Shown here one piece after another: positions 1 through 12,700 of a stretch of DNA of 64,000 bases. Both the position numbers and the translations under genes were made by a program. The notes below the pieces were generated by a model. That model was given only the letters and a program-made list of their open reading frames with translations, was not told the origin of the DNA and made no database searches. The stretch covers positions 31,709,298-31,773,297 of the forward strand of contig NC_088880.1 in assembly GCF_032884065.1 (NCBI RefSeq), read 5' to 3'. This DNA is from Artemia franciscana (Eukaryota; Arthropoda; Branchiopoda; Anostraca; Artemiidae). How positions within the stretch are numbered: the first letter of the stretch is position 1; each line of letters begins with the position of its first letter.

Positions 1-1242
1 CGATGAGGACAAATTGAAGATTGTCCGGAGACTTGTGAACCAGAAACTACATAAGGTAACCAGTATATCCAGTTAGCACCTTTGGCTTTTGATTTTTTTT
101 TTTTTTTTTTTTTTTACGATACATAGTTTTGAATTATGTTTTTGAAGTTTGAATTGTTAAATATATATAATAACATGTTTATAGGTATGTTTCTTGGACA
201 GATAGTTGTTTTACGATCATTAGAGTGGACATGGGTGCCGACAGGGGGGAGGGCAGGGGGGTCATGCCCCCCCTGGAAATTTGGGACTATAAAGTAATTA
301 TAAGGAAACCAAAGGAAAGACAGCAGAATAGGGAAAAACCGTGGAAACAATGATTGTTGCCCTATTGTTGGCTGCCTGCCAACGGATTTTGACCCTTAAT
401 AAGGAAAATATAAGTTCTAATTTGTGACTGAGTGAACCCTAGCCAGTCTTCCACGAACAGTTTTTATGTTCAATCTGCATTTGTTTATTAGTAATTAGTG
501 CAGTTACTAGAACACAAGAAAGTTCGTATAATTGTGGAAAACACAAGGAAAATAACTTATTAAGGGGCAATTTTGGTAAGAATATGCCGTCAACTTTCAC
601 TTGAACTGCAAGAGTACCCATGAGTTGATATATGAAGCCGTTATAATCAGAAATATTTCCCCTGAATGGATACGTTTTTAGTGTTTTATATCAATTTTTT
701 CAGGAGTGATTGTAGTTATCTAGTTGTCACTTTGAAAAGTATTTAATTTTTACAGTTATGAAGCATAAATGTGTCAAATATATTGGCTTTTGGTATTCAA
801 AATTAAATTAAAAATATTGAATTTAGCATTTTTATTTGATTTTTTAAATATTAGTTTCAATATTTTACTTTGAACAAACTACTTTGATAATGCGTTACTT
901 GATAATGCCTTACTATAAACACTGAGTATAAAGGCATTAAATATTTTGGTGTTGGATAACCAAGTTCAAAACTGTCGATAGTATTAAATATCGAAAAATA
1001 TAATAAGATATAATAATAAAAATAAGAAGCGTTGAACATAGTCGCACGTCCAACGCTTCGGCGTTGCTCAACAGAACTGAATCCTGAGAGTAAATCTTTG
1101 TTTTGTAAGTAGTCTATTGTTTTGTATATTTTTTGTAATTACTTACTTTTTTCATTTTTATTTACTTTCATTTTCATTGACATACTTTTCCATTGCCTTT
1201 AGAAAAATTTTTGTCTCTAGGTATTTAATAAAGAAAAAAAAA
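1..1242. other. Noncoding, no gene seen; poly-T tract
   Basis: AT-rich DNA with a 23-base T run at 93-115. Short open frames here have no recognisable domain and end at frequent stops. The first 40 bases hold a stem (GGACAA pairing with TTGTCC) after CGATGA, described under findings. Confidence 0.6.
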
Positions 1243-2045
1243 CTTTTCAACTGAAAGTAAGGAGCAACATTAAAACTTAAAACGAACAGAAATTATCAAG
1301 TATACGAGGAGGGTTCCCCCCTCCTCAAGGTCTTGCTCTTCACGAATTAAACGACCCTTGTTTGAATTAAACGACCCTTGTGCTTCAGAAGTTGTTGGAC
1401 AAAATTTAAACTTTAGCGGAAAGAGCAAGGTGCTAGGTCAATACGATTACCCATGGGAAAAAAACAATAAAAAAAAACAAATAAACACGCACCCCGTGAA
1501 TTTTCTTCTGGCAAAAATTTCAGATTTTTGCAGATATGAGATTACGAACTACCTCTACTGTAAGTTCTTTCATACGCTGAATCTGATGGTATGAATTCTA
1601 TGACTTCAAGGGGTCTTTCCCTCTTTTTTTTCAAAAATCAGACAAATTTTCTCGGGCTCGTAGCTTTTGATGGGTATGACTAAACTTATAAATTTAGAAT
1701 CAGCATAATAAGCCAATACTTATAATATATATATTGGTATCAAATTTCCGTTTTTTAGAGTTATGCTTACTATTGAGATGGGTCGCTCTTTACTTGCAGT
1801 TCGTTACCATAAACTGTTTGACTACCCATCAAAATCCAAACAGGGATCATTGAAATATTGATCGTTTTTTCTGCATTGCCAGAAGTATTATATTCACAAA
1901 ACCTTACAGTTTCATGAAATGTAATTAAACAGATAGAAAAGGTTTTTCAATTAAAGTAAGAAGCAAGTTGGAAACTTAAAACAAATATGAATTACTCTAT
2001 ATATAAGAGGGACTGTCCCCCTTCTCAACACCTTGCTCACTAAAC
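1243..2045. repeat. Dispersed Artemia-type interspersed repeat, pieces in both orientations
   Basis: A plus-oriented piece (1243-1345) reads CTGAAAGTAAGGAGCAACAT and later GAACAGAAAT before C-rich GGGTTCCCCCCTCCTC. A minus-oriented piece (about 1395-1830) contains the reverse of GAGCGACC...CTCAATAGTAA...ACTCTAAAAAACGG. A third piece (about 1940-2045) repeats the first. The same family recurs at 12800-13160. I recall this family from Artemia sequence; no coding capacity is seen. Confidence 0.65.
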
Positions 2046-3900
2046 AAAAGTTTTTTTAGTGTTTAAAATTTTTTTTCAAATTGCGAATTTTCTTGAAAAA
2101 TATGAAAAAAGCCAAATTTCATAATAAACGTAAGGAGCTAAGGAGGAGATCTTCCCCTTCATACAAAGAATAATCTGTTGAAATAGGGTTTGAATCTGTT
2201 TCTTGCTTTCAGCTGAAAAGCTCTTTTTTTATTTAAGTTTTGATTTTTTCCCAAATCATACCCAGGCATAACCAAGATATAATTTACATATATTACATAC
2301 ATTTTTTTATAGATTCATTGAAGTACTTCATATAAATATAAAAGGAAAAATAATACCATTTAAAATTAATGAAAACTAAGCTCCTAGTAGTATTTGCCAC
2401 CCCAAAGAAATTTCCTGGCGGGGCTGACGATGACCTGCCTTGCCTTTTCCACCTCTGTGCTGGTAGATATGGGAATGTAACACATTAGCTGTATGGAAAA
2501 AATATTAAATTTATTTCTATTCCCCTCTACCTCTTTCAATATTTGTCTAAAGCCTCTTGAAAAGTAAGCAGCTTGTCCATTAAAATATATTTTTGTAGTA
2601 ATCTACCCTATCCCCACCTAAACAATGACTCACTCCCCCCCCCCCTCATTATAGCTGATACACAATTAAAGATCACCAAACGTAGCCTAATTTCATTACA
2701 AATAAAGCGAATCAACTTGATTGAATCCAGTACTGTCACTGTGTGGCATTACTTCTTTTGTAACTGGGAAGCTAAAATATAGTTATTGATGCTTCCAAAT
2801 CAATTAGCTTCTCAGGATTTCAAATTGATTGCAAATTCGTCCTCCTCAGGGTAAAGTCGTAGTTTGGTGCCCTTATCCACTTAATCTGTCACCCAGTCAC
2901 CGCTGTTGTTTTGGCATCTGTCCCCCGGAAAATTTTCTGACGGCGCCCCTGAGAGTGGGACTGACATTGGCGACGCTTTGCATTTTTTTTTCAATGTAAT
3001 AATAATAATAATTAATTTGATTAGTATAATTAGTATAACTGGGCTAATAATAAGTGTCTGATCTCAGTTCCTGACATACAAACGATTACAAAGCTTGAAA
3101 AAATGCCAAGTGTCGCCAAACGCTAAATGGCGCAAAGATACCACTCTTATAAGATACCCATACTCTTTGGTCAGAACATTAGAACCGAAAAGATTGACAT
3201 GATGTGAAACCAAAAGGCATTGTGTGCCATATCCTGCAAATCTGACAAAATATGTTGAATCGTATTCACAGTCCTTTAGAACAAAGCTATGTAAATCAAA
3301 CTTGAATAACTGGTTGACCCACCTTCTTTTGTATATATTCAATAATATGAAGGTGAACGGCTTCTATTTAACTCCTTTATCAGTTGTTACTGGAACTGTG
3401 CGCCATCAGTCATCACATCAGGAAGGAGCTCCATTCAGATTAGCCTGAAGAAATCCACAGAGTAGATGGAAATTACTGAAGAAAATAATTATTTCTTTGA
3501 ATTCCAAACTTCGATTCCGAATGTTTTTCCTGTGTACGTATTAATATTTTCGATTGAAATATGAAGTTGAAATTCCGTATTATTGGATGATTGTTTTATG
3601 GATTTGTTATTATTTTTTTCTTTTATATTTTTGTTTATCTATTACTATTTTTAATTCAGCTATTTTAATTTTTGATTTTTTGTTTAATATATAGATTATA
3701 GTGACTTTATTTTCGGGTTATTTATAGTAGAATTATTTAAATAGTGGAGTTTTTCTCTTTTTTAATAGCTGTGCTAATAGATACAAAGTTAAGTGGACTT
3801 TCGTGCAACCACAAACCCTCATAATTTATTTCCCCCTCGAAAGTGTTGTTAAGTTTATTTATTTGTGAAAATAAAATCTTAATCTAAAATCTCTATTATA
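2046..3900. other. Noncoding stretch without recognised genes
   Basis: AT-rich sequence with a C run near 2635-2645 and a short AAT repeat near 2998-3015. Open frames on both strands at 3064-3448 overlap each other and show no domain. Nothing else is supported. Confidence 0.5.
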
Positions 3901-3949
3901 TTCCAATATTAGGAAAACGTCAGTATAAATGTAAAGTGACCAGTAATGC

Positions 3950-5460
3950 ACTTCTTGTCGTGTATCGGATTCTTCTGATGAGGGGTTATGTCATAGTCTA
4001 TTGGGCAAGTATGACTCGAACTGTGGGCGCTTTGAAAGGTAGAGAAAGATATGCTTGATGTTTTCCAAGAGAAACGTCTAAAGATATTCTAAGGTAGTCG
4101 TTTAACGAGATAGAGGCTTACTCGTTATAACTGACTAGGTAGAGCCTTGAAAATCAACGTTAAGAAGAGGAAGTCGCTTAGAGTAGGATAAACAAGGAGA
4201 TGATGTAACTAGGATATCGATCAAGCGGATAGCAGGACCATTGCGTAACTGATTAATATGGCTGATATAATTGAATCGTCTAAAGATAGTTTTAGGTATC
4301 AGTTTGACTAAACGCATATTAAAGAATATGCGTTGCAAAAAGTGTGGTTTGATCCTAATTGGTTCGATATTACTACAAGTGACAACCCGTCGCAGAACTA
4401 GGCTACTTTAGGCCAACACAACTGCCGGTCTCTACTTCTATTTAGAGCTGTACTATCTACTCCCTAGGTGAAGTTTCTACACTCTCTAAATATATTCTCA
4501 TGACTTCTTCTCAATGAGAAGAATTCATAATTCTTCTAAATCGACTACTTCTAATTGGTGCATTATACTTTTCATTTTGATCAAGCTAAATTGCCAGAAA
4601 GCACAATTTTTTGCGACATATTATCCTTCATCCGCTAAGCACGACGGATCTGTCTTAAACTTCTTTTCATTACAGCCATGTAAAGAGGTATCTTGGCTTG
4701 CAACTCTATTCAAGAATCCGAGTACACTTGTCTAGGATAATTTTTAGGGTTGTGTTGCAGGGGGTTCCCCACTAAAAATGAATAATTATTTCGAGTAGTA
4801 ACTGATTTCTTGACATCGGCTAATCTCTGGTTACGACCCTTGGATCTGGGGCCCTACTTTCAAGATCAGTGGAAAAGAGGCACTGAGCAAGCCTAGGCTG
4901 GTCTTAGTCACTAGATGTCTCACAACACTTGGCTATAGTCACATCAAAGAATTCGACATCCAATACAAGCAACCCTAGGCCTATTAACTCCAACTCGTTA
5001 TATATTCACGTGTAGAAACATACTACGACGAGTAGGCGACTTATAATAAAACAACATAACCAAACAGAGGCTGAATAGCCCGAACTAAAACCAGAAGAAC
5101 TCCATTACTGCACATTGTCGTAACACTATAAAAAGAGATAATAAAAGATCCCTCAGAGGCATTGATAGTACCGGCGTCGACATCGGCGTCAGCGTTGAGC
5201 CGTCGATTCAGTTACTGGATCTTTTTTTTGCGAGGGCAAGTAGCGACCCTGTCGCCCAGCCTTGTGGCGGCGGGGACCGATCCCTGGGCCTCGTAGTCTC
5301 AAGCAGAGCATCAATCCACTGCAATATCACACGACTGGGTTGTTAACTGGTCTTCTCGAGAGACGTCGCTCCTCATAGAATTGATAGTATTCAAACCTAA
5401 GCAGATCGGATATATAACTTAACCTCTGCACGGTAGCCTAGCTAAATCATTAAGTTTACT
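3950..5460 (+). mobile_element. Compositionally distinct block, possible LTR remnant
   Basis: This block is richer in G and C and in CTAG-like words than its surroundings. Near its right end are a TATA box (TATAAAAAG, 5127-5135), TCAGA 18 bases further on at 5153 in an initiator-like position, and TGGCGGCGGGGACC at 5265, which looks like the primer-binding site of Ty3/gypsy elements. No gag or pol frame follows on the plus strand. It could be a solo LTR with some leader, or an unrelated regulatory or lncRNA region. No second LTR was found in the window. Confidence 0.2.
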
Positions 5461-6094
5461 TTTTGAAAATTAAGAATAGAATAACAAAAGGAGTATATCA
5501 AAGAGAATTTAGGAGTGGCAGGTTTGGTGGTTTAACATAAAAAGATAGAGATTAAATAACTACTAACCTTACCTAGAGTATAGCGTCTGGTGACTTCATC
5601 AAAAAGTAGCAGCTGAAAACTGGATATTCGATGTGGTTAATCAGCAGTACAATAGGATTAAAGCTGAAAGTGAAAAACTAAAAAAATTTTGTTTTCAAGA
5701 TCGCTTCAAGTCAAAATCCAGTTTTTACAAAATAGACCCAGGACACCTTGGGAAAACTTGAATTCAAAGTAGGCTAGTTGAATTGAAGCTGGCAGGCATA
5801 CTGGTGATTGAAATTTTACTTTTCTATCCTTCCCTGTATGTTAAAGTACCTAAAAAAAACAAGTATGTAGCAATTTTGGGTCAAACAAAGTCACCAAACG
5901 TTAGATGGCGTTAATGCAAGCGCCAGTACCGATTCTAACATGCATCCTATTCTCTTTAGTGTATGTGTTCTTTTTAATTTGATGCTTCATAAGGAGTAAA
6001 ATATACATTTTTGTAATATTAATAAAAAAAATACTTAATAAAATGGTAAAAATAGCGTAAATGCTCCTCCTGTCACTATTAGCATCAACTATAA

Positions 6095-6290
6095 TGTGCT
6101 CGCTACACAAAACTGTTCAAAGGTGGTTGGGGGGGGGGGGTTGCTGAGGGGTTGCCCACTGATCCAATTTTTCCGGTTGGTTCTTTTTTTGCTTATATTT
6201 GATTCGAGAGGGGGCACTATAATTGATTTTCCCCGAGCCCCACCAACCCTAGGAACTATTCTGTCGCTACACACAGTGAAAGTCTCTCCA
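6095..6290 (+). repeat. Dispersed repeat, copy in inverse orientation at 11375-11580
   Basis: The right part (CCCGAGCCCCACCAACCCTA followed by GGAAC) is the reverse complement of GTTCCTAGGGTTGGTGGTGCC at 11384. The match continues through a G/C-rich tract, a TCAAATATAAG-type word and a homopolymer of G (here) or C (other copy). The copies are about 5 kb apart and clearly diverged, so they are old insertions rather than a functional inverted pair. Confidence 0.55.
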
Positions 6291-7924
6291 TAATATAAAC
6301 CTTACCTAGAAGAAATCGTTACAATTACATTGTTTTATTTGGCAGAAATATACAAAACAGAAAGGACGGATTAATTTGTACATAGTTAAAGATATACACC
6401 GTACACATGCTAAATAAACAAGCAAAAATTGCAGTTTTATGCCCGGGTCACATTATAGTCGCACTTTTCGATACAATAAAAATTACACACAACAGCGCTA
6501 ATTATGTACGCCATCAATAACTTCTTGAATTGAAACAACTTTCAAACACGAAATTTTTGGTTGACGAATCAGTCAAAAATTAAGGCGTAATTTTTTGAAA
6601 CTAGAAAAGATGGACACTTGAAGCAGCATATTTGTTTTTCTATTTGTAACAGGAATTCGACGCCTGACAAGAAGAGGTAGCATGAATCTTCCTTTCCGAA
6701 ATACAGATATCGTCAAACCAAGAAAAACCCCTTTCGTTCATAAAATTTAACTTCTTTTCATCGACTGTGACTATGGTGTGGCTCGGGCATTAAATAAGGA
6801 GACTAAACTTTTCACGTTGAAGGTCAGATCAAGGCCATAGATTTATTAACTGAATAGAAATCAGAAATATAGAACAAGCAATGCAACACTCGAACAAATA
6901 ATTAGTCACCATGAACACAGACAAAAGTTAATTAATACAGAGATCCTATAAAGGTCAGGAATAGCGTCTCTTTAGGAGACATGCTAGAAAAACAGAGAGA
7001 CATTTTTGATTGCTAGTGTTATGCTATTTTCATCATTATGTTGGAGTTTTTTGATAATTCATCCCCTCTCTTCTAATGGTCTCATATAGCCTTAGGCTAT
7101 GTAGAAAACAACTGATCCAAAACAAGAAAATATGTTTCATCGATACTTGCAGCATATTATAAAGAAAAAATTCCGTTATTGTTTTTTTCAGTTTTTTTTT
7201 TTTGCATAGCCTAGGGCTATAAGAAACTTAGAAGGGAGGCTCGGGCAAATTGCCAAAAACGTGAAAAAAATCTATAAAAATGAACACAAAATTAGCAATC
7301 TAACTAGAATGTGTCTCTTTTTGTTATTGGTCTCCATCTGAAGACCCGCTATTCTTGACTTTCACCCATATGCCCAATTGGCCTATACTGCGATGTTGAA
7401 AAAAGGAGGCCGAGTATTTTACTGCCTTGAAGCTATTCATGATCGTACGGTATGTTGAAAGACAGTGTTGCCATGTAAGCGATCAATTCATTTAGCAATT
7501 TTCTTAGCAAATTTTATTTAACTATAAATATTAAACTATCACTACTTGACAAGTTATTTTAATATTCTCGACATTCTTTTGTAAAGAATAAATGTTCTAA
7601 ATAAGTTTTTTTTAACAGGCAACGTTTCTGGAAGAAAATGAAGACAGGCGAGCGAAGGCAAAGGAACCTTAGGAGACTTTGGCTGGTACCATGGAGGAGA
7701 AAGCAAGGGAGCTCGTAAAAGAACAAGCTCTCTTTAGCCTACTACAAATTATAAAGAGGTAGAGACTCTTTACTCAACAATAACTGGGACAACTATTGTC
7801 CTCAGTCGATTCTACAGTTTAAATAATCTTTAAAAGAAAAATTTGAGAAAAAGAGAGGAAATTCTCGTAGAAAAAGCAAATTTTCTTTGAGCGAAGGCCT
7901 TCATGTCAGATCGCGATAAAAACT

Positions 7925-7954
7925 GCCATCTATTATTAATAAATAATAGATGGC
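7925..7954. repeat. Perfect 13-bp hairpin
   Basis: GCCATCTATTATT and its exact reverse complement are separated by AATA. The hairpin is isolated in AT-rich DNA and no transcript or element border could be tied to it. Confidence 0.8.
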
Positions 7955-9349
7955 GATTTATTATCTACCACTGATAGTAGATCGTCATCATATTTTAATA
8001 AATTTATTTAATTTATTATAGTAAGATAATTGATTATCACAATAAAAGAATTCATTCCCTTTCTTCTCCACATTTAAGTGTTAATACACATTATTATTAC
8101 CTTATTCGTGTTCTATCTTTAAACGCATTCTAACCAAACAGTTATTCAGTTTTTTTAAACATCGACGAAAGAAAACTATGGCAATCGTAGTGCAAGCCTC
8201 TTCTAAACTACAGTAACAACAAAATAATTACTTCTTTCTTATTAGAGAAACCATGGATAATTGATTTTTATATTTGCTATCAGTTTAATAGAAAGATAGC
8301 CCCCCAATCCCCCCTCTGTGTGGATATAGCCCTAGGTTAAACACGTACTGATAAGAATCAAGATATCCAGTGAAGGTCATAAAATAAGACGGTAGAATGA
8401 ATATGGGATTCAAGAATTAGCTTTATACCTAATCTAGAACTAAATAGGTATAATGGCAGAGATAAATGAACCACAAAGTGGAAATACTAATCAATATGGT
8501 TGTTTTGAAAACCTCAGTTTTTCAGTCAAAATTAAATTCACAGATAATTGTGTTTAAATTTTGTCACTCAAACACGAGTTTGGCGTCAAAGTTCTAAAGG
8601 ATTAACTCCAAATTGGACGTAATTCGGGAGTGCAAGCAAAAAGTACAAATATTTTAACAGGAATTAAATCTAATTCTAGGATTTTTTATTTAAAATAAAG
8701 TAAATAAGTTTTTAATTCTGACGCACAATCCCGATATTTTTCTCATAGCAAAGAGAATGTCCTCACCCAAAACAGAGTATTGCTTTTTTTTCAAATTTTC
8801 GAGAAGATAACCATTCCATCATAGGACGGAATTCCGTCAATAGGATTCCCAGATTTTTCTTTCTTCTCTTTATTTCTCTATTTCCCGTTGAGTGTAGATT
8901 TTAGGTTTAACAGCTCTGCTATGTCCGTTCTAAATATTGAATATGGAAAACGAATTGAATTTTTTTTAGTATTGCAGATACAAGATCGTATCACGGAAAG
9001 TAAAACCGGTCAAAAAATTGCTACCGAGACCATTGGACTTGCCATACGAAATTAGGGGAGATTCCCCTTAGCTCAGTTCTTATTTTTGAGTAAATACTAG
9101 ATTTCGGCATATGACATTCGAAATACATTGTAACTAACGCAAAATACATTTGTTTGATAACAGTGGCCGAATTTTTTTTTACACTTCCCAATATCGCTAT
9201 TGATTTTTCTTAAGGCAGGGACATAGGCCCTTCCACATTTTAAAGACGAGCAGAAAAATAAAGAAAATTAAACCACATTTGATTTAAAACTCATAAAATA
9301 TTTTGTTTAACTTCATGTAAATTGTAAAATAAGAAAAAAAAATATCCAA

Positions 9350-9355
9350 TTTATT
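9350..9355 (-). terminator. Candidate polyadenylation signal AATAAA of the four-TM gene
   Basis: TTTATT on the plus strand reads AATAAA on the gene strand, about 320 bases after the stop codon. It is the first canonical hexamer seen there. In such AT-rich DNA chance hexamers are common, so the call is weak. Confidence 0.3.
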
Positions 9356-9674
9356 TCTTTTTTCTAACGCGGGACATTTTAGTACTCGTAGAAAAATGTT
9401 CACCTCTAGAGAAACTTTAAAGAGCGAGTGTAAAGCTAAGCGCTGCAAAACAGTAATCCCCCTCCCTTCCCCCGAAGTAAAATAGCTATCTACAACCAAG
9501 AACTTCTAAGACTTAAAACATCTAAGCCTATTTAGAATGTAAACACATCCAGGTGCCATGATACTCATATGATATGTCACACATGCAAGAATGCCTTATA
9601 AACAGATAAAAATATATATATTAGCACAAGTAACACACACATAATGGACGGATAAATTTAATATTTAAAATCAC

Positions 9675-9761
9675 TCAAACCATGTGAGATGTGGATACGG
9701 TGCTGAACGGCGTCGTTGGTCGAGAGCTCAAACCAACATTTAATGAGCTCATTGTACCCAT
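9675..9761 (-). CDS. Terminal coding exon of the four-TM gene
   Basis: The exon follows a TTTTTGCTTTCAG acceptor and encodes 28 residues then TGA. The tail reads MGTMSSLNVGL, then SSRPTTPFSTVST and HMV. It was located by predicting that a Met-Gly-Thr-Met segment and an SRPTTP-type tail should follow LEDIAHLR in this family, and an in-phase exon with exactly that content was present 3.7 kb downstream. The Thr-Pro rich tail is probably cytosolic. Confidence 0.85.
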   Translation of the reverse strand: MGTMSSLNVGLSSRPTTPFSTVSTSHMV

Positions 9762-12700
9762 CTGAAAGCAAAAACCATAAAATTAACTATAAACCATTAG
9801 CCATAAACCATAAAATTTAAACCAACATTAAAACTAATTCTGGTTCTTCTTTTCTTTGTGTGAATGCCCGACCAAAGAAGGAGGGGAATTCGCCCAAAGG
9901 CCCTAGGAAGTGGCCCAAAATCTGTTTTTCAGTTTTTGACCCTCTCCCCCACTGTAAAAAAAATCCTCTGACCCCCATATTGTCAATCTCTCCAAACATA
10001 ACAAAACTGTTTAAACATACAAATTTTGTACATCATTAGAGTATTAATGCCAATGAAAATTATATCTGGGAAAATCTAAAAAAATCTAGAAAAAATTTAG
10101 AATATTTTAAAAATTCTTTAAAAGAAAAACGAAATCTATCTAAAAAATCTAAATCTATTAAAAAAATTAAAAAAAAATCTAAAATTCAAATCTAAGAAAT
10201 TAGAATTCTTAATATTGTAGGATGCAGTTATTGATGGTAACGAGCACCAATATTAAAAAAAAAGAAACTTGGGTGGAAAATTAGTAAAAAAAAGCTAAAC
10301 AAATTTGGCACAAACAGCTTAAGAAGGAGGAATTTTTTTCGAAGTTGTAGTTATCCTTAGGGCTCTACAGATAGCTAATGTTTGTATTTGTGTAGATACA
10401 GATTGTAGCTGTGTTGACCTCAGGTGGCTTGGTTCTGCAGTGAGTTATTACCAGTAGTAGTAAATGTGTTATAAGGGGCCTGGAGTTTGACCAAGCTGGA
10501 TGATATATTTGCTACCTGTCCCCGTAAAAAAGACCCAACAACTCAAATGTCAATAATCATCTACGCCCTATGTGCCACCAATGGCTTTGAACGATCTTTA
10601 TACTCATACTTAAAAGCATTATCAAATTAAACTAATCTCGCTTATTTTTTCAAGGTTCAACGTGGCAACACTGACAAAAATTTAATATTGCCCTAGAAAA
10701 TTCATAATTTTGAAATAGTCAAAACAAAATCTTAGAACATCGTTGTTTTCAGCTTAAAAGAAAAGTTTTGGCGGCAAATCTTCTTTTATTTATATGTATT
10801 TGGTACTTTAGCATTTCCAAGCTAGGTAAAAACTTTTCTTAGCATACACGAGAGTCAGCATTGTCAAGTTCTGGAACTCAGAAAGTTATATCACTTGGTT
10901 TAGGTGATCTGTTTATTTTTTGCACTAATATTAGAGCAAATACAGCAATAAGTATAAAGTATGATTTATTGTATATAGGAAAATTTAGGAGATATACAAG
11001 TCTTAAAGCTATTCATCAAGCTCATTAAATTAGTATAAAGCTGTCAGCCTGGCTTAAATGATACCATCTAATTTTAAATTAAATTACACAATTAGATAAA
11101 TTAGAGTAAAATTATCATGATTTCGCGCAACACTTAATTTGGCTGGTCAAAGTCAGAATGGTCAAAAAAGTTCATTTCTCCCAATGCGATTAACCTTTGT
11201 CCAACTGATAGTTCAAATTATACTAACGAGCCGGAACCAAGAAGATCCAAACCATTTAATATATTCTTGTAGTGTCAACTGTTTAAACATAAATTTGTTC
11301 AGTTACTTAAATAATGCCTTAAACGCTCGGGAAAATATGAAAAAATAATACATCTTTTTTTATTGGGGTCTCTCCACAGCCGTTCCTAGGGTTGGTGGTG
11401 CCTGGGGTAAAACTAATTACAACACCTCCTCCTGACTCAAATATAAGGAAAAAAACATATGAATTGAAGTAAAAATTGGCAATACTCCAACCACGGCGCC
11501 TCCAAGCCACGGCATCCAAGGTAACTGTCCCGGTCGCCCCCCCCCCCCCAGGAACGTTTCTGCGTCTCTCACACAGTTAGGGCAATACACAGCTAATATC
11601 AAGGTTTGCTTATGTATGCACATTTAAAAACTTTAGTGTTAAAGGGAATTGAATTCTATGAACTCTTTGGAGACAAGCATTTATCTAGAGAGGAGGAGGT
11701 AGTATTAGGCCTCGGCCCACCAAATATATCGCAAGATTGTCACAATTTAGCGTAACTTTTTGTGTTTTCTATTTCACATTCATTCCATTTCATGCCCGAA
11801 TAGCTTTTCCACAAAACGTAACTCACAGAGCACCAACCGTAAAAATATTAGTCCTGGAAATAAAATGTTCGGCTACTAAGTTCAAGGAGCCCTATTAACA
11901 TCATGAAACAAGAAGAAACCCAACCCGACAAAGATACCAAAGATAACCCGACAAAGATACCAAAAAAGAAGCAGGGCATGCTTGAAAATGTTTGCTGTAA
12001 TTTCGTATAAACTAAGCAAGCTGTGGAAGTAATATCATATTTATTTATAACCTTAACGTCAGGTAAACTGTATACATATACATGTAAGTAAATAGGATTC
12101 CGATAGCAGAATCGGCTACATAATATTTTTAACACAAACTTTTTAGTTTTACTATCAAAAACTGTCAGCTTGTTCGTCTTGCTCTAAATAATCGGTAAGT
12201 GTTCGTAACTCTCAACCGATCACTAATTTGAAAATGGCCACGTGACTACATAATGGCTTCCTAAACCAAGTATTTTTCTGTTGTACGATTAGAGCAAATT
12301 TGTTTTTATTTGTATGCCTGTCGTCCGACAAGTTCTTTCACCAGTTACTTCCTAATTTAAGCTGCAATTTCTTATGAATTGGGGATGTTGTGGAAATAAT
12401 AAGTTTTTAACCTTTCATTTATAGCCTGAACGTCAAATTTAACACAAATTTCAACTCAAAAAACTAGTCTACAAAATGACAAAAATAATCGGGGCTACAG
12501 ATATGAATTCATTTTTTTTCCGATCTAAGGTTCTCCCCCTTCTTTCTGGAGACATAGAAAAAAGTATAGAAAAATATTTAAAAAATATAGAAAACATAGA
12601 GAATATAGGAAAAAAATCAACATAGAAAAAAGAAACTAGCAGATTTTTTGTTTTAAAAACAACATTCTGAATAACCTCTTGCAAATCTTTTGTTGGAGGG

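Larger units (their letters stand above)
5461..9349. other. Noncoding stretch left of the four-TM gene
   Basis: Mostly AT-rich noncoding DNA. It contains one half of an inverted pair of dispersed repeats (6095-6290), a perfect hairpin (7925-7954), and a short open stretch near 7621-7759 that could encode a charged peptide but is broken by TAG. No gene is supported. Confidence 0.5.

Noticed and set aside
7621-7759. Charged open stretch after TTTTTTTAACAG (EENEDRRAKAKEP and MEEKARELVKEQALF)
   Set aside because: An in-frame TAG interrupts it, there is no second exon in phase, and I could not name a family.
11848-12135. 95-codon hydrophobic minus-strand frame
   Set aside because: It lies in an intron on the gene strand without splice sites that fit the gene, and shows no recognisable pattern.
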